Of a stretch of 64,000 nucleotides of DNA, positions 43,165 through 52,771 are shown piece after piece. The stretch is from assembly GCA_018266795.1 (NCBI GenBank), contig JAFDZV010000019.1, positions 90,901-154,900 on the forward strand, read 5' to 3'. Position numbers and translations under genes: made by a program. The first letter of the stretch is position 1. The number at the start of each line of letters is the position of its first letter. The notes under the pieces are model-generated. The model had not been told where the DNA came from and ran no database searches. It saw only the letters and a list, made by a program, of their open reading frames with translations. Source of the DNA: Bacteroidota bacterium. Lineage in GTDB: Bacteria; Bacteroidota; Ignavibacteria; OLB7.

Positions 43165-45171
43165 ATGGTCTCCATGCGAAACCGATATCTCATCTCGATC
43201 CACTCGCTTGGAATCCTTCTCGTTGCATCCGCCGTTGCTCAATCGACTACCGAACCGACGCACGAGGTGCTGACCGTTGGTGTATACGGCGGCTATGCGT
43301 TCAACATTCTGCGAAGCGCCTTCGCGGTGGACGAGAGCGGGCGCGTTGTCGGGACGGACGACTGCGGCCGCTTCGAGCGAGGCACCGGCACCGCGCCGTT
43401 GTTCGGTGTTGCGGCCGAGCTGCCGTTGGAGGGTCGGTTCCGGGCCGGGCTTCGCGCCGAATACCAGCAACGCGGCGGCACGCTTCGTTTCGGCTGCGTG
43501 GATCCGGCCATGACACGCCTGCCGGACGGCAGCGTAGTGGTTGCGCTTACCGACCACGTTGCAGATGTTCGCTTCAACACACTGACCGCCAAACTTCTGC
43601 TGGGCTATCGCCCCGGCAACTTTCCCCTGCAGGTGGATGCCGGCCCCGCCGTTGCATTCGTATTGCCGAGCGCGACCTACAACGCCTGGGAGGAGATTGT
43701 TGCTCCCTCCTCCGCGGAGTTCGTGACGGGTGGCCAGGTACGGCCGTATGGTACCGGTCCGTTCAACAGTGGTGTCCATGTTGCTGCCGGAATCGCCGCG
43801 GATGTATCCTGGCGCGCTCCGATCGGGCCGCGACTCTCGCTGGTGCCGGAAGTGGGCGGGTTGTTTTCGCTCACGAACGACGTGCCGGAGGCTGCGCTCC
43901 GGTCGCACGATATCCACGTGTCGCTTGGGGTGTTCTATCGCTTCGAACGCTCGCCGGAGCCCGTTCCTGTTCCCGTTGCACTCGCCGAGCCTCCGCATGA
44001 AACGGCGCCAACGCTCGATATCGGCCTTACGGCCAACGTGAAGCTGCCGGACGGAAGGCTTACCGACACGCTGGTTGTTCAGCAGACCGGGCTGGTATCC
44101 TCCAAGCTCTACCCTCTCCTCACCTACCTTTTCTTCGACGAGGCAAACGCGGCCATTCCCCGACGCTATGTGCGGCGCACGCCCGAGGCAACGCGCGGGT
44201 TCAACGAGGACAGCCTTCGTGCATTGAACACTCTCGGCATCTACTACAACCTTCTGGATATCATTGGGCTTCGAATGACGCGGCATGCCTCCGCCACGGT
44301 GACGGTAACCGGCACGCAGCCGGATGTTCCGGTGAACGAAAAGCTTTCGCTCGCCACGCAACGTGCCGAGAATGTGAAGGCGTATCTGGTGAACACGTGG
44401 AAGATCGATCCCTCGCGCATCACGGTGGCAGCCCGCACGGAGCCGCAGGCGAGGAGCAACCCGGAGACCCGCGAGGGCGCGGCGGAGAACCGGCGCGTTG
44501 AGATCAGTTCGGGCACGTACGAGATCACCGAACCGGTTCTGCTTGCCGATACGTCGGCCGAGAACGTGGCGCCGCCTGCCTGGCTTGCTTCGCGTGTGTC
44601 CGCTGAGTCCGGCATCGACACCTGGACTATCGTTGTCTCGGGCGGACGAAAGCACGATGCGATTTTCTCCGGAAGCGGAATGCCGCCGGCTCACCTTGAA
44701 CTTCCGCAGACCTTCATCGACGAAGCTGCCGCAACCAGGCCTCCGCAGTTCGGCATGAGCCTTACCGTGCGCGACCTTGCCGGCGAGCAGGTTACAGACA
44801 GTACTACCTTGCCGCTTCGCTGGGAGAATCACTTGAGCGATATTCGTTTTGGAACCGGTTCGTACTCGCTGATCCTCTTCGACTTCAACAGCGCACAGCT
44901 TCGTCCGGAGCATCTCAGAACGCTGGACCTCGTGAATGCCCGCGCCGATTCAACCTCGCATGCAGGTGTCTACGGCTATACGGATGTTCTCGGCTCCGAC
45001 GAATTGAACAAGACACTCTCGGAGCAGCGCGCATCGTCGGTTGCAGGTCACCTGCGGTCGCGCGTGGACGAAGTGATCGGCCGCGGTGAGACCACGCAGC
45101 TCTACGACAACACGCTGCCGGAGGGCCGGTTCTACTCCCGTACGGTGATGATCGAAACTAAGACTCCGTAA
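43165..45171 (+). CDS. Outer-membrane protein with two OmpA-like domains
   Basis: A 668-residue exported protein with signal peptide ('YLISIHSLGILLVASAVAQS'). About 30-260 resemble an outer-membrane beta-barrel or PorT-like domain ('LTVGVYGGYAFNILRSAFAV', 'FRAGLRAEYQQRGGTLRFGC'). About 310-450 is one OmpA-like fold ('LTYLFFDEANAAIPRRYVRR', 'KLSLATQRAENVKAYLVNTW', 'AAENRRVEISSG'). About 565-668 is a second, more divergent one ('SLILFDFNSAQLRPEHLRTL', 'SEQRASSVAGHLRSR'). It lies 15 bases after the T9SS cargo gene, so the two probably form an operon; it may anchor surface proteins to peptidoglycan. Confidence 0.8.
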   Translation: MVSMRNRYLISIHSLGILLVASAVAQSTTEPTHEVLTVGVYGGYAFNILRSAFAVDESGRVVGTDDCGRFERGTGTAPLFGVAAELPLEGRFRAGLRAEYQQRGGTLRFGCVDPAMTRLPDGSVVVALTDHVADVRFNTLTAKLLLGYRPGNFPLQVDAGPAVAFVLPSATYNAWEEIVAPSSAEFVTGGQVRPYGTGPFNSGVHVAAGIAADVSWRAPIGPRLSLVPEVGGLFSLTNDVPEAALRSHDIHVSLGVFYRFERSPEPVPVPVALAEPPHETAPTLDIGLTANVKLPDGRLTDTLVVQQTGLVSSKLYPLLTYLFFDEANAAIPRRYVRRTPEATRGFNEDSLRALNTLGIYYNLLDIIGLRMTRHASATVTVTGTQPDVPVNEKLSLATQRAENVKAYLVNTWKIDPSRITVAARTEPQARSNPETREGAAENRRVEISSGTYEITEPVLLADTSAENVAPPAWLASRVSAESGIDTWTIVVSGGRKHDAIFSGSGMPPAHLELPQTFIDEAAATRPPQFGMSLTVRDLAGEQVTDSTTLPLRWENHLSDIRFGTGSYSLILFDFNSAQLRPEHLRTLDLVNARADSTSHAGVYGYTDVLGSDELNKTLSEQRASSVAGHLRSRVDEVIGRGETTQLYDNTLPEGRFYSRTVMIETKTP

Positions 45172-45180
45172 CAGGCTTCC

Positions 45181-45720
45181 ATGACTTCCTCCACAAATGG
45201 CCCGGTAGGCGGCCCTGCCAAAAGCTACCGTGCCTGGCTGCTCAGCGCGCTCGGCGTTATCGCCGTGGTTCTCGTTATTTATTACGCCGTCACATCCTCC
45301 ATGGGGAGGAACCTCTCCTCTGCCGATGCCAATGCAGCCAAGGGGAGTACGATCTATCAGAATCGCTGCGCAAGCTGCCATCAGGACGATGGGCAGGGGG
45401 TTGAGGGTGCCTATCCACCGCTTGCTCTTTCCGAGCGTGTTGCCGGTGACCCCTCCACCCTGATCAGCATAGTGCTGCACGGTATGCAGGGGCCGATCAC
45501 CGTTCATGGTGTGAAGTACAACGGGGTGATGCCGTCAACGATGGATGTTCTGAGCGATAACGAGGTGGCGGCCGTTCTGAACTACGTGCGCAGTTCCTGG
45601 GGTGTAAAGCTTACGGACAAGGGAACCGTGGATGCCTCGATGGTGGAGGATGTGCGGAAGCGCACGGCCCACCGGGTAACACCATGGACGGAAACGGAGC
45701 TGGGCGAGCAGAAACCGTGA
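45181..45720 (+). CDS. Membrane-anchored c-type cytochrome
   Basis: A 179-residue class I cytochrome c. One N-terminal membrane segment (about 19-36, 'LLSALGVIAVVLVIYYAV') anchors it with the haem domain outside. Haem site C63-A-S-C66-H67 within 'GSTIYQNRCASCHQDDGQGV'; the likely axial methionine is in 'YNGVMPSTMDVLSDNEVAAV'. Typical electron carriers of this type serve terminal oxidases. It starts 9 bases after the OmpA gene. It depends on the Ccm system encoded at 58148-61117. Confidence 0.9.
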   Translation: MTSSTNGPVGGPAKSYRAWLLSALGVIAVVLVIYYAVTSSMGRNLSSADANAAKGSTIYQNRCASCHQDDGQGVEGAYPPLALSERVAGDPSTLISIVLHGMQGPITVHGVKYNGVMPSTMDVLSDNEVAAVLNYVRSSWGVKLTDKGTVDASMVEDVRKRTAHRVTPWTETELGEQKP

Positions 45721-45898
45721 AGACGCTGAGCACAGCAGTGACGACCCCATCGAGAAGCCGGTGACAGCAGTGCGCTCCGCCCTATCTGTAGCTCACGCTA
45801 TCTCCCTACCATAATTCAACTCCCGCAGGGAACAACCTGTGCCTTCACGCGACAGACAGGATGCTCCCGGCGGAGCTTGTTGATGGAGCAGCCGCCTT

Positions 45899-45926
45899 CC
45901 CACTTGACCACTGATTACCGACTACT
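45899..45926. repeat. ACTGA-rich linker
   Basis: A short run (GACCACTGATTACCGACTAC) resembling the linkers at 7157-7249 and 11098-11125, overlapping the end of the DHH gene on the minus strand. Confidence 0.35.
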
Positions 45927-46934
45927 GTCCCCTCCCGCCAGCTCCCCGAGCGCCCGCCGGAAGTCGTCGAAGTTTTCGAACCGGCACCCTGCGGCATGTT
46001 CGTGCCCGCCGCCGCCGTAACGTTCGGCGATCTTCCGTGCATTGATGTGTCCGCCGGGAATCGATCGCAATGAACACCGCACACTCCAGTTCTCCTGCAC
46101 CGTGTAGATAAGCGCGACGGCATTCGGAGCCTCGGCATGCTGCTCGCAGAGTTGGTTGCCGAGCTCGGAGCTGAACGATGTTGCGTTCACAACCAGAAGC
46201 GTGCCGTCCGGGGTTCGTACCTCGGCAACGTTGCGCGCCGATCGCGCAACCTGCGACTGCACCATCGCGGTGATCGCCCCACCCTCCGTGCGCCTGCGCG
46301 CAAGCCATGCATCGGGAGCACGGAGTGATTCGTCCAGCTCGGCCGTCATGGACTCCACCGTACCATCGAGCACGTTCAGCGCCGCGTTCACCTCGCGCGA
46401 CGACGGAAGACACCATTCCCAGATATCCTGATCGGCAACGTAGCGAAGAAGGATCGGCGGCTCGGAATTCTCGCCGAAGCGCTCGTTGAAGTAGTTCCAT
46501 ACCAGTGTGGCCCCGCTCAGACCGGGGCCGATCCTGATATAGAGCTCGTCGCAGAACTGCCCAAGCTCCTCCGTCTTTTCCAGTGCCGTCTGATGATGAT
46601 CGATGCAGACCGTGTGCGGCTTTGCTGCTGCAAGACGATCGATCGAGCGAAGATACTCCACCACCTGATTGTACTTGGTTGCGGAGATGCTGATATCCAC
46701 GAGGTAGATATCGGTTACGGGATAGTCCGCGTGGAACTCGCTCGTGAGAACGTTCTCGGGAAAGGGGGCGTCCCATTCAGAGTTGTATGCGAGCGGGCAG
46801 AAACGGATATCGAGTCCGGGACCATCGGAAGCCTCGTGCAGCAGGCGATGCCGCAGCGCCGCGGCCGAAGCCGATCCGTCGTTGCACGGCGCGTGATAGA
46901 TGCAGAGGATCGTGTTCTTCACCGCATGTGTCAT
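45915..46934 (-). CDS. DHH-family phosphoesterase
   Basis: A 339-residue protein. ATG at 46934 gives [20 protein letters not shown]; the longer frame adds no family sequence. DHH motifs: '[20 protein letters not shown]' (motif I), '[10 protein letters not shown]' (II), '[15 protein letters not shown]' (III, the DHH triad), '[17 protein letters not shown]', and the DHHA1 '[15 protein letters not shown]' near the C-terminus. Members hydrolyse phosphodiester or phosphoric bonds in nucleotides or short RNA (NrnA, RecJ relatives); the substrate here is unknown. Its start overlaps the threonine aldolase stop by four bases (ATGA). Confidence 0.88.
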   Translation of the reverse strand: MTHAVKNTILCIYHAPCNDGSASAAALRHRLLHEASDGPGLDIRFCPLAYNSEWDAPFPENVLTSEFHADYPVTDIYLVDISISATKYNQVVEYLRSIDRLAAAKPHTVCIDHHQTALEKTEELGQFCDELYIRIGPGLSGATLVWNYFNERFGENSEPPILLRYVADQDIWEWCLPSSREVNAALNVLDGTVESMTAELDESLRAPDAWLARRRTEGGAITAMVQSQVARSARNVAEVRTPDGTLLVVNATSFSSELGNQLCEQHAEAPNAVALIYTVQENWSVRCSLRSIPGGHINARKIAERYGGGGHEHAAGCRFENFDDFRRALGELAGGDSSR

Positions 46935-47986
46935 GCATTCTCTCCAGAGCTGCTCAATCCTTCCGCCGCTGCGCGCACGCACTCTGCGGCCCGCATTGCG
47001 CTCTGCTGCGTGACATCCTTGTGGAACACCGCGCGCAGCTTCCCCTTGAATGCAGCGGAGATCTTCACACCGAATTGTGCGACGTGTGCTTCGAATTCCG
47101 GTGCGCCCGTTCCGCGTATCGCAAAGAGAACGATGTTGGTCTGTGGCGTATGAAGCACCTGCAGGTTCGGCGTGTCGTGAAGCGCGTCGGCGAAGAGCCG
47201 GGCGTTCTCATGATCCTCGCGCAGGCGCTCCACGTTGTTGCGCAGTGCATGGAGGCCCGCGGCCGCAAGGATGCCGGCCTGGCGCCATCCGCCTCCCCAG
47301 ATCTTCCGGAAGTGGCGAGCGATCTCCACATGCCGCCGCGTGCCTGCCATCACGGATCCGGCTGGTGCGCCGAGCCCCTTCGAGAGGCAGACCGATACGG
47401 TGTCGAAGTGCGCGGCGTAGGTGCCGGGAGTTATCCCCGTTGCCACACAGGCATTCCACAACCGTGCGCCATCCAGGTGCCGGGCAATCCCTCGTTCGCC
47501 TGCCAGACGGCTGATGGCGGCGATGCGATCGATCGGTATCACCGCCCCTCCCTCACGATTGTGCGTCTGCTCCAGTGCCACCAGCGCAGTTCGCGGCAGG
47601 TAGTAGGCGTCCTCACGTATCGCCTCCTCCACGGCATCCAGTTCCATGCAACCATGCGTGTCGGGGATCGGGTGAATCTGAACTCCCGACAGAAGTGCGG
47701 GTGCGCCGGTCTCGTAGTTGTAGATGTGACAGTTCTCGCCGATGATCACCTCGTCGCCCGGCGAGGTCAGCACCTTCAGACAGAGCTGATTGCTCATCAC
47801 GCCGGTCGGCACGAAGAGCGCAGCCTCCTTCCCCAGCAGCCCGGCAACGGTATCCTGCAGCTCGTTCACCGTGGGATCTTCGCCGTAGACATCATCGCCA
47901 ACGGCAGCGTTCGCCATTGCCGCAATCATCGGTGCGTCCGGTCTTGTGACCGTGTCGCTTCGCAGATCTATGAGTTCCATGTTCAT
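46931..47986 (-). CDS. ltaE: Low-specificity L-threonine aldolase (beta-eliminating lyase family)
   Basis: A 351-residue PLP enzyme that cleaves L-threonine (or allo-threonine) to glycine and acetaldehyde. Motifs: '[18 protein letters not shown]', '[15 protein letters not shown]', '[17 protein letters not shown]', '[14 protein letters not shown]', '[18 protein letters not shown]', with the PLP lysine K203 in '[16 protein letters not shown]'. The length matches the family. ATG at 47986 or 47980 is possible; neither has a strong ribosome site. First gene of a minus-strand pair with the DHH gene; divergent from the ComB gene. Confidence 0.9.
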   Translation of the reverse strand: MNMELIDLRSDTVTRPDAPMIAAMANAAVGDDVYGEDPTVNELQDTVAGLLGKEAALFVPTGVMSNQLCLKVLTSPGDEVIIGENCHIYNYETGAPALLSGVQIHPIPDTHGCMELDAVEEAIREDAYYLPRTALVALEQTHNREGGAVIPIDRIAAISRLAGERGIARHLDGARLWNACVATGITPGTYAAHFDTVSVCLSKGLGAPAGSVMAGTRRHVEIARHFRKIWGGGWRQAGILAAAGLHALRNNVERLREDHENARLFADALHDTPNLQVLHTPQTNIVLFAIRGTGAPEFEAHVAQFGVKISAAFKGKLRAVFHKDVTQQSAMRAAECVRAAAEGLSSSGENA

Positions 47987-48230
47987 CAAGTTTCGATTAT
48001 GCCGGCACCTCGGGTGTCGTGTGAACGGCTTCGAGTGCTGCTCGAGATTCAACCGTCACATGAGCGTTCCGTGTGCTCGTTCTTCAACGAGAGCTACCCT
48101 GCAGGGTGCTTCAAATCTGGCTTCCACGGCAGCCGCGCGGCTGGGTCTTCAACTAGATTCTCATTTGAATTTGCGCGCTTTGCGCCCATATTTGATCCAT
48201 GTCCGAAGGTTGCAGGTCTTGAAGGAAGGT
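47987..48230. other. Divergent intergenic region ltaE / comB
   Basis: 244 bases between oppositely oriented genes; it must hold both promoters. A 12-bp palindrome ACCCTGCAGGGT lies at 48096-48107. A strong GAAGGAAGGT ribosome site directly precedes the comB start. Confidence 0.4.
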
Positions 48231-49004
48231 ATGTTCATCAACGTGAAGTTTGCTCCGTCGATGGTTGGATCGGATCACGATCTCAAGCAGTCGTCGGTGG
48301 TTGTGATCGATACATTGCGTGCTACCAGTACGATTATCGCCGCATTGATGGCGGGGGCTCGGGAGGTGATAGCCGCGGCTACCATTGAAGAGGCTGTTGC
48401 CATCTCGCATCGTCTCGGGACGGAGCGAACCCTTCTGGGGGGTGAACGCGGCGGCCTGCGGATCAAAGGCTTCCATCTCGGCAACTCGCCGGGCGAATAT
48501 ACGCCCGAGGTAGTGCATGGGAAAACAATCGTCCTTACTACGTCCAATGGGTCCGGTGCTCTGTTGAAGGCACGGCAGGCGGCGCAGACGCTCTGCGGAG
48601 CGCTGCTGAATGCATCGGCGGTGGCACGGCATCTCGCGGCCGGCGGCACCCGGGAGGTACTTCTCCTCTGCTCCGGCTCCGGCGGCAATGTCTCACTGGA
48701 AGATTCCATCGCGGCCGGTGCAATCCTTGCGGAACTCCTCGCGGTGCAGGACTCCGAGAGCGTGACGATTTCCGACGGTGCGCGGATCGCGCTTTGGTTG
48801 TTCAACGAATGCCGGAACGATCTTCATGCGGCGCTCCGTGCAAGCGAGCACGGCAAGGTGCTCACGGAGCTCGGGTTCGCACACGATCTGGACTACTGCG
48901 CTCAGCTCGATATTCCCAATGCGCCCGTTCCTGCATTCGCGGGTTCCTCCATCAAGGTTCAGCAGAGCGGACCGACCGGTCCAACGGCGGCTCGATTCGT
49001 ATAG
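48231..49004 (+). CDS. comB: 2-phosphosulfolactate phosphatase family protein (ComB)
   Basis: A 257-residue protein of the ComB family; EC 3.1.3.71 in coenzyme M biosynthesis. Start at ATG 48231 because of its strong ribosome site and the typical N-terminus 'MFINVKFAPSMVGSDHDL'. Motifs: 'VVVIDTLRATSTIIAALMAG', 'ERTLLGGERGGLRIKGFHLG', 'NSPGEYTPEVV', 'KTIVLTTSNGSGALLKARQA', 'VLLLCSGSGGNVSLEDSIAA'. In bacteria that do not make coenzyme M the physiological substrate is uncertain. It precedes ftsK by 16 bases. Confidence 0.88.
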   Translation: MFINVKFAPSMVGSDHDLKQSSVVVIDTLRATSTIIAALMAGAREVIAAATIEEAVAISHRLGTERTLLGGERGGLRIKGFHLGNSPGEYTPEVVHGKTIVLTTSNGSGALLKARQAAQTLCGALLNASAVARHLAAGGTREVLLLCSGSGGNVSLEDSIAAGAILAELLAVQDSESVTISDGARIALWLFNECRNDLHAALRASEHGKVLTELGFAHDLDYCAQLDIPNAPVPAFAGSSIKVQQSGPTGPTAARFV

Positions 49005-49020
49005 CAGCTCTATACACTAC

Positions 49021-51861
49021 ATGGCAGCAGAGCAGACACAGACCGAAGTTACACTCCTGCGCAGCGGCCCCTCCTCGGCGAACGGCGCTGCTGGAGGACG
49101 CGGACGTTCCGGCGGGCGGAAGCCGGCAGGCTCGTCGAAGACGCCGGCGCCCCCCGTGAAGGAGTCCGGGAACGATCCCGACGAGCGCCTGCGCCAGGTT
49201 CTCTCGGTGATGCTCTGGCTCGTGGCCGCGCTTCTCCTGCTTGCGCTTGTCAGCTACACACCGCTCGATCAGGCCAACGCGGACGTCCATGTGCGCGACA
49301 TCTTCGGCCTGTTCAGAAACGATCCTGCAATTGCCGCCCGGGCGGACACCACACAGAACTGGCTCGGACTTCTCGGCGCCTTCGTCTCCAATTTCCTGAT
49401 CAACGGAACCATAGGCTATGCGGTTCTCTTCGCGCCGCTGCTCATCGGCCTCTGGGGTGGAGCGCTCTTCTTCGGCAGCGGCTACCGCCGTCTGACGCGC
49501 CTCTCACTCTATACACTCGGCGTGCTGGCGCTTGCCGCCTCGATCCTCGGCACCGTGCAGCTTGTCGGATGGATGCCGCATCCGCCGCATGAATGGAGCG
49601 GCGCCGTAGGCTCGTTCGTTGCCGCCATCTGTTCCGGGATGATCGGCACCGCAGGCTCCTTTCTCGTACTCATCGCATCGCTGGTCATCACACTGGTCTA
49701 TGCAACGAACAGCGATCTGCGCACCACGTATGGAATTGTGCGCGGCTTCCTGTTGATGGTCTATCAGAAGATTCGTACCTCCATCGAACGCCGGCATGGT
49801 GTGATTGCGGAGAGGAACGGCAATGATGATGTTGCTCCCGCCGGCCAGACCGCAGGCAATGGGCCCGTCTCCGTCGCTGCGGCGGAGACGGCCGACAACG
49901 AGCCGGCCCGCATGGTGCGCCGCATGCGCACGGCGTTGCACGAGGAGCCGCGTATCAGCCGTCCTGCGACGGCTTCGCAGGAGATCGCCTCGCAGCACCC
50001 GCATGTCAACGACGTCGGCGCAATTCCCCTCCCCTCCCCCATCGCTGCGGCAGTGGAACCGAGAGTTGCACCAGCCCCGAAGCCGGAGCCGGTGCGCCCG
50101 GCTGAAGCCCCCAGGGCCCAGAGTCCGGCTCAACCGTTGCTGAACGATCCGCTTCTCACCGATGCCGCACGGCGCGCGATGGAGCGAGAGGCGGCACAGG
50201 CCGGTACCGAGAACCGGAATCCGAAGCCGGAGGATGACGCCGTTGCGATCGTTCATGGTGTGCCCGTCCCGGTTCATGCGGCGGCGGTTGTCAACAGGCT
50301 CACGCTCAACGTGCAGGAGGGTGAAACCGTCGCGGATCTGGAGACCGAGGATGATGGCGAGTTGATAGAACGGCGGCGCGACGAACAGATTCGCTACACC
50401 CCCCCCTCCATCGACCTCCTGGTGCCGCAGAGCGAGGATGCCGATGTGAAGGATGACGAGCTGAAGGAGAACGGCCGCATCCTGCAGGAGAAGCTCGCCA
50501 CGTTCAACATTCAGATCGAGAATCTGACGGTGACGCCGGGTCCGGTGGTGACACTCTACGAGTTCGTCCCGGCGGCCGGCATCAAGCTCTCGCAGATCGA
50601 GTCGCTGCAGGATGATATCGCGCTCGCACTGAAGGCGCGGGGCATCCGCATCATCGCGCCGATTCCGGGCAAGGGGACGGTGGGTGTGGAGATACCGAAT
50701 CACAAGCCGGCGATGGTTCGCATTCGCTCCGTGATCAACACCACGAAATTCCGCGAGGCCGTGCACCGGCTGCCGCTGGCGCTCGGCAAGACCACGGTGG
50801 GTGAGGTCTTCTGCGACGATCTCTCCAAGATGCCACACCTGCTGATAGCCGGAGCCACCGGCTCCGGCAAGTCCGTGGGTGTGAACGCGATCCTCACGTC
50901 GCTCCTTTACAAGATGCATCCGAGCGATCTGAAGTTCGTGGTGATCGATCCGAAGAAGATCGAGCTGACACAGTATCGCGCGCTGCGCAGTCACTTCCTT
51001 GCCAAGTGCCCCGATATCGACGAGGACATCATCACCAATCCGCAGAACGCAGTGATCGCGTTGAAGTCGCTCGAGATGGAGATGGACCGGCGGTACGACA
51101 TCCTCGCCAAGGTTGGGCAGCGCAACATCTTCGACTACAACGTGAAGGTTGCCGAGGGGAAGTACAGCGAGGCAACGGACTTCCATCATGTGAAGCTTCC
51201 CTACATCGTGCTGATACTCGACGAGCTCGCGGACCTGATGATCACGGCGGCCAAGGAGGTCGAGGAGCCGATAGCCCGTCTGGCGCAGCTTGCACGCGCC
51301 ATCGGCATTCATCTGATCGTTGCAACGCAGCGCCCGTCAGTGGACGTGCTCACCGGCGTCATCAAGGCCAACTTCCCGGCGCGCATCGCCTACCAGGTGG
51401 CCTCCAAGATCGACTCGCGCACCATTCTGGATATGAACGGCGCCGAGCAGCTGCTGGGGAACGGCGACATGCTCTACCTCCCCGCCGGACAGCCGAAGCC
51501 GCTCCGCCTGCAGAACGCCTTCGTCTCCACCGAGGAGGTTGAGGAGATCTGCAACCACATCGGCGATCAGAAGGGATATACCTATCCGTACATGCTCCCC
51601 TCCGTTCTCGAGAAGAAGGGGAAGGCGGGCATGAGCGGCGGCGGCGAACGCGATGATCTGTTCGATGAGGCGGCACGCCTCGTGGTGCGGCACCAGCAGG
51701 GCTCCGTCTCGTTGATTCAACGAAGACTCAAGGTAGGCTACTCGCGTGCGGCTCGTATCGTCGATGAGCTGGAGATGGCCGGCATCGTTGGGCCGTTCGA
51801 TGGCTCGAAGGCACGTGCCGTGTTGCTTGAGAGCGAAGCGGAGCTGGAGGCGTTCCTGTAG
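49021..51861 (+). CDS. ftsK: DNA translocase FtsK/SpoIIIE
   Basis: A 946-residue protein. ATG 49021 gives a soluble N-terminal tail followed by four or so membrane segments (about 60-80, 110-150, 160-190, 195-225; e.g. 'VLSVMLWLVAALLLLALVSY'). A long charged linker (about 250-470) follows, rich in Pro, Ala and Glu. The motor domain has 'NLTVTPGPVVTLYEFVPAAG', Walker A 'IAGATGSGKSVGVNAILTSL' at about 608-627, 'FVVIDPKKIELTQYRAL', Walker B 'IVLILDELADLMI' and 'RAIGIHLIVATQRPSVDVLT'. The C-terminal winged helix gamma domain ('GSVSLIQRRLKVGYSRAARI') reads KOPS-like DNA signals. It segregates chromosome dimers at division. Confidence 0.96.
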   Translation: MAAEQTQTEVTLLRSGPSSANGAAGGRGRSGGRKPAGSSKTPAPPVKESGNDPDERLRQVLSVMLWLVAALLLLALVSYTPLDQANADVHVRDIFGLFRNDPAIAARADTTQNWLGLLGAFVSNFLINGTIGYAVLFAPLLIGLWGGALFFGSGYRRLTRLSLYTLGVLALAASILGTVQLVGWMPHPPHEWSGAVGSFVAAICSGMIGTAGSFLVLIASLVITLVYATNSDLRTTYGIVRGFLLMVYQKIRTSIERRHGVIAERNGNDDVAPAGQTAGNGPVSVAAAETADNEPARMVRRMRTALHEEPRISRPATASQEIASQHPHVNDVGAIPLPSPIAAAVEPRVAPAPKPEPVRPAEAPRAQSPAQPLLNDPLLTDAARRAMEREAAQAGTENRNPKPEDDAVAIVHGVPVPVHAAAVVNRLTLNVQEGETVADLETEDDGELIERRRDEQIRYTPPSIDLLVPQSEDADVKDDELKENGRILQEKLATFNIQIENLTVTPGPVVTLYEFVPAAGIKLSQIESLQDDIALALKARGIRIIAPIPGKGTVGVEIPNHKPAMVRIRSVINTTKFREAVHRLPLALGKTTVGEVFCDDLSKMPHLLIAGATGSGKSVGVNAILTSLLYKMHPSDLKFVVIDPKKIELTQYRALRSHFLAKCPDIDEDIITNPQNAVIALKSLEMEMDRRYDILAKVGQRNIFDYNVKVAEGKYSEATDFHHVKLPYIVLILDELADLMITAAKEVEEPIARLAQLARAIGIHLIVATQRPSVDVLTGVIKANFPARIAYQVASKIDSRTILDMNGAEQLLGNGDMLYLPAGQPKPLRLQNAFVSTEEVEEICNHIGDQKGYTYPYMLPSVLEKKGKAGMSGGGERDDLFDEAARLVVRHQQGSVSLIQRRLKVGYSRAARIVDELEMAGIVGPFDGSKARAVLLESEAELEAFL

Positions 51862-51907
51862 TACGCCGGCAGAGGGTAGCAGTAGTTCGACGGAATATTG
51901 TCTTCAC

Positions 51908-51952
51908 AACGGCCCGGTCAGATGCGAGCGATTCGCCTCTGGCTGGGCCGTT
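51908..51952. terminator. Long imperfect hairpin after ftsK
   Basis: AACGGCCC (51908-51915) pairs perfectly with GGGCCGTT (51945-51952), with inner pairing CAGA/TCTG and GCGA/TCGC around GCGAT. No T-run follows, so termination is possible but not certain. It lies between ftsK and the minus-strand module. Confidence 0.5.
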
Positions 51953-51956
51953 GCTG

Positions 51957-51987
51957 ATATGGAAATGATATGCCGATCATTTCACTG
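51957..51987. repeat. Left direct repeat of a two-gene module
   Basis: ATATGGAA (51957-51964), three bases, then ATATGCCGATCATTTCACTG (51968-51987). The 20-base part is identical at 53326-53345 and the 8-base part at 53314-53321. Confidence 0.75.
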
Positions 51988-52011
51988 GCGGCCTGGGACA
52001 CTACACGCCGA

Positions 52012-52737
52012 CTATTGCGCAAGTGTGAGGTTGATGTGTTCGGCCGAGGAAAACGTAATATGAATCTGGCGCTTCGCTGAGGCTGCCAGCGCCTTCGTGG
52101 TTCCGCGTGCCACCGTAAGCTCCAACGGTCCTGGTGCCATGCATGAGAGATCCGACGGCGAGAACGTATAGCTTCCGGGATCGCTTGCGAAATACTTCAC
52201 ACCACATGGACGGCTTCCCCGCACGGTATCCAGGATACTGATGGCAACCTGCTGGCTTGGACTGGTTGGCGACCATGACACGATAAAGCCCGCTGACTTC
52301 GACACAGTATCGCCATAGGCCGGCGATGTAATGGATGTCTTGTCGGAGGGGCCGAGAATGGTGTCGGCAAAGCCCGCGTTCCATGTCCCCACGATGGTCA
52401 GGATATTATTTGTGCCGTTCAAATGGATATATGGGCTATTGGCTCCCAGTATTCTCTGATATGATGTATAACCATGAAGTGTCGAACAGATCAGCGGCAT
52501 GCCGTTGAAAGAGACCGTGGTTGCTCCGGTATCGGGATAGATGTAGGCGGACAAAGTTGTTGATTCGGTGGTATGCGATGGATAACGATCACGGATCTGC
52601 ATCGCACTAAACGATGAAATTGTTGTATCGGAGGACGCACGCCCCGAGTACGATATACGCGGATGCTTCAACTGGGTTGGTTCATCAGTGCAGCCAGCAA
52701 TCGCAATCATCAGTGTCAGAGTAAGCCAAGACCTCAT
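52012..52737 (-). CDS. Hypothetical lipoprotein
   Basis: A 241-residue exported protein of unknown function. The ATG at 52737 has an excellent ribosome site (GGAGGTTGAT on the coding strand) and gives a lipoprotein signal with lipobox I-A-G-C ('LTLTLMIAIAGCTDEP'). The mature part is Ser/Thr-rich beta sequence ('TTSTLSAYIYPDTG'-like runs) and ends '...HITFSSAEHINLTLAQ'. No family recognised. It follows the Cys-rich gene by 34 bases in one apparent operon. Its base composition looks more AT-rich than neighbouring genes, which suggests acquisition. It lies inside the 51957-53345 direct-repeat pair. Confidence 0.65.
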   Translation of the reverse strand: MRSWLTLTLMIAIAGCTDEPTQLKHPRISYSGRASSDTTISSFSAMQIRDRYPSHTTESTTLSAYIYPDTGATTVSFNGMPLICSTLHGYTSYQRILGANSPYIHLNGTNNILTIVGTWNAGFADTILGPSDKTSITSPAYGDTVSKSAGFIVSWSPTSPSQQVAISILDTVRGSRPCGVKYFASDPGSYTFSPSDLSCMAPGPLELTVARGTTKALAASAKRQIHITFSSAEHINLTLAQ

Positions 52738-52771
52738 ATCAACCTCCAGCTTCCTTACGAAGTGTAGATGT

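Noticed and set aside
41656-44913. 1085-codon open frame on the minus strand across the T9SS protein and OmpA genes
   Set aside because: Large but low in protein-like features; the plus-strand genes have signal peptides, repeats and sorting domain.
46931-46989. Longer start for the DHH protein (to 46982)
   Set aside because: The extra residues lie inside the threonine aldolase end and are not family-like; ATG 46934 gives an ATGA overlap.
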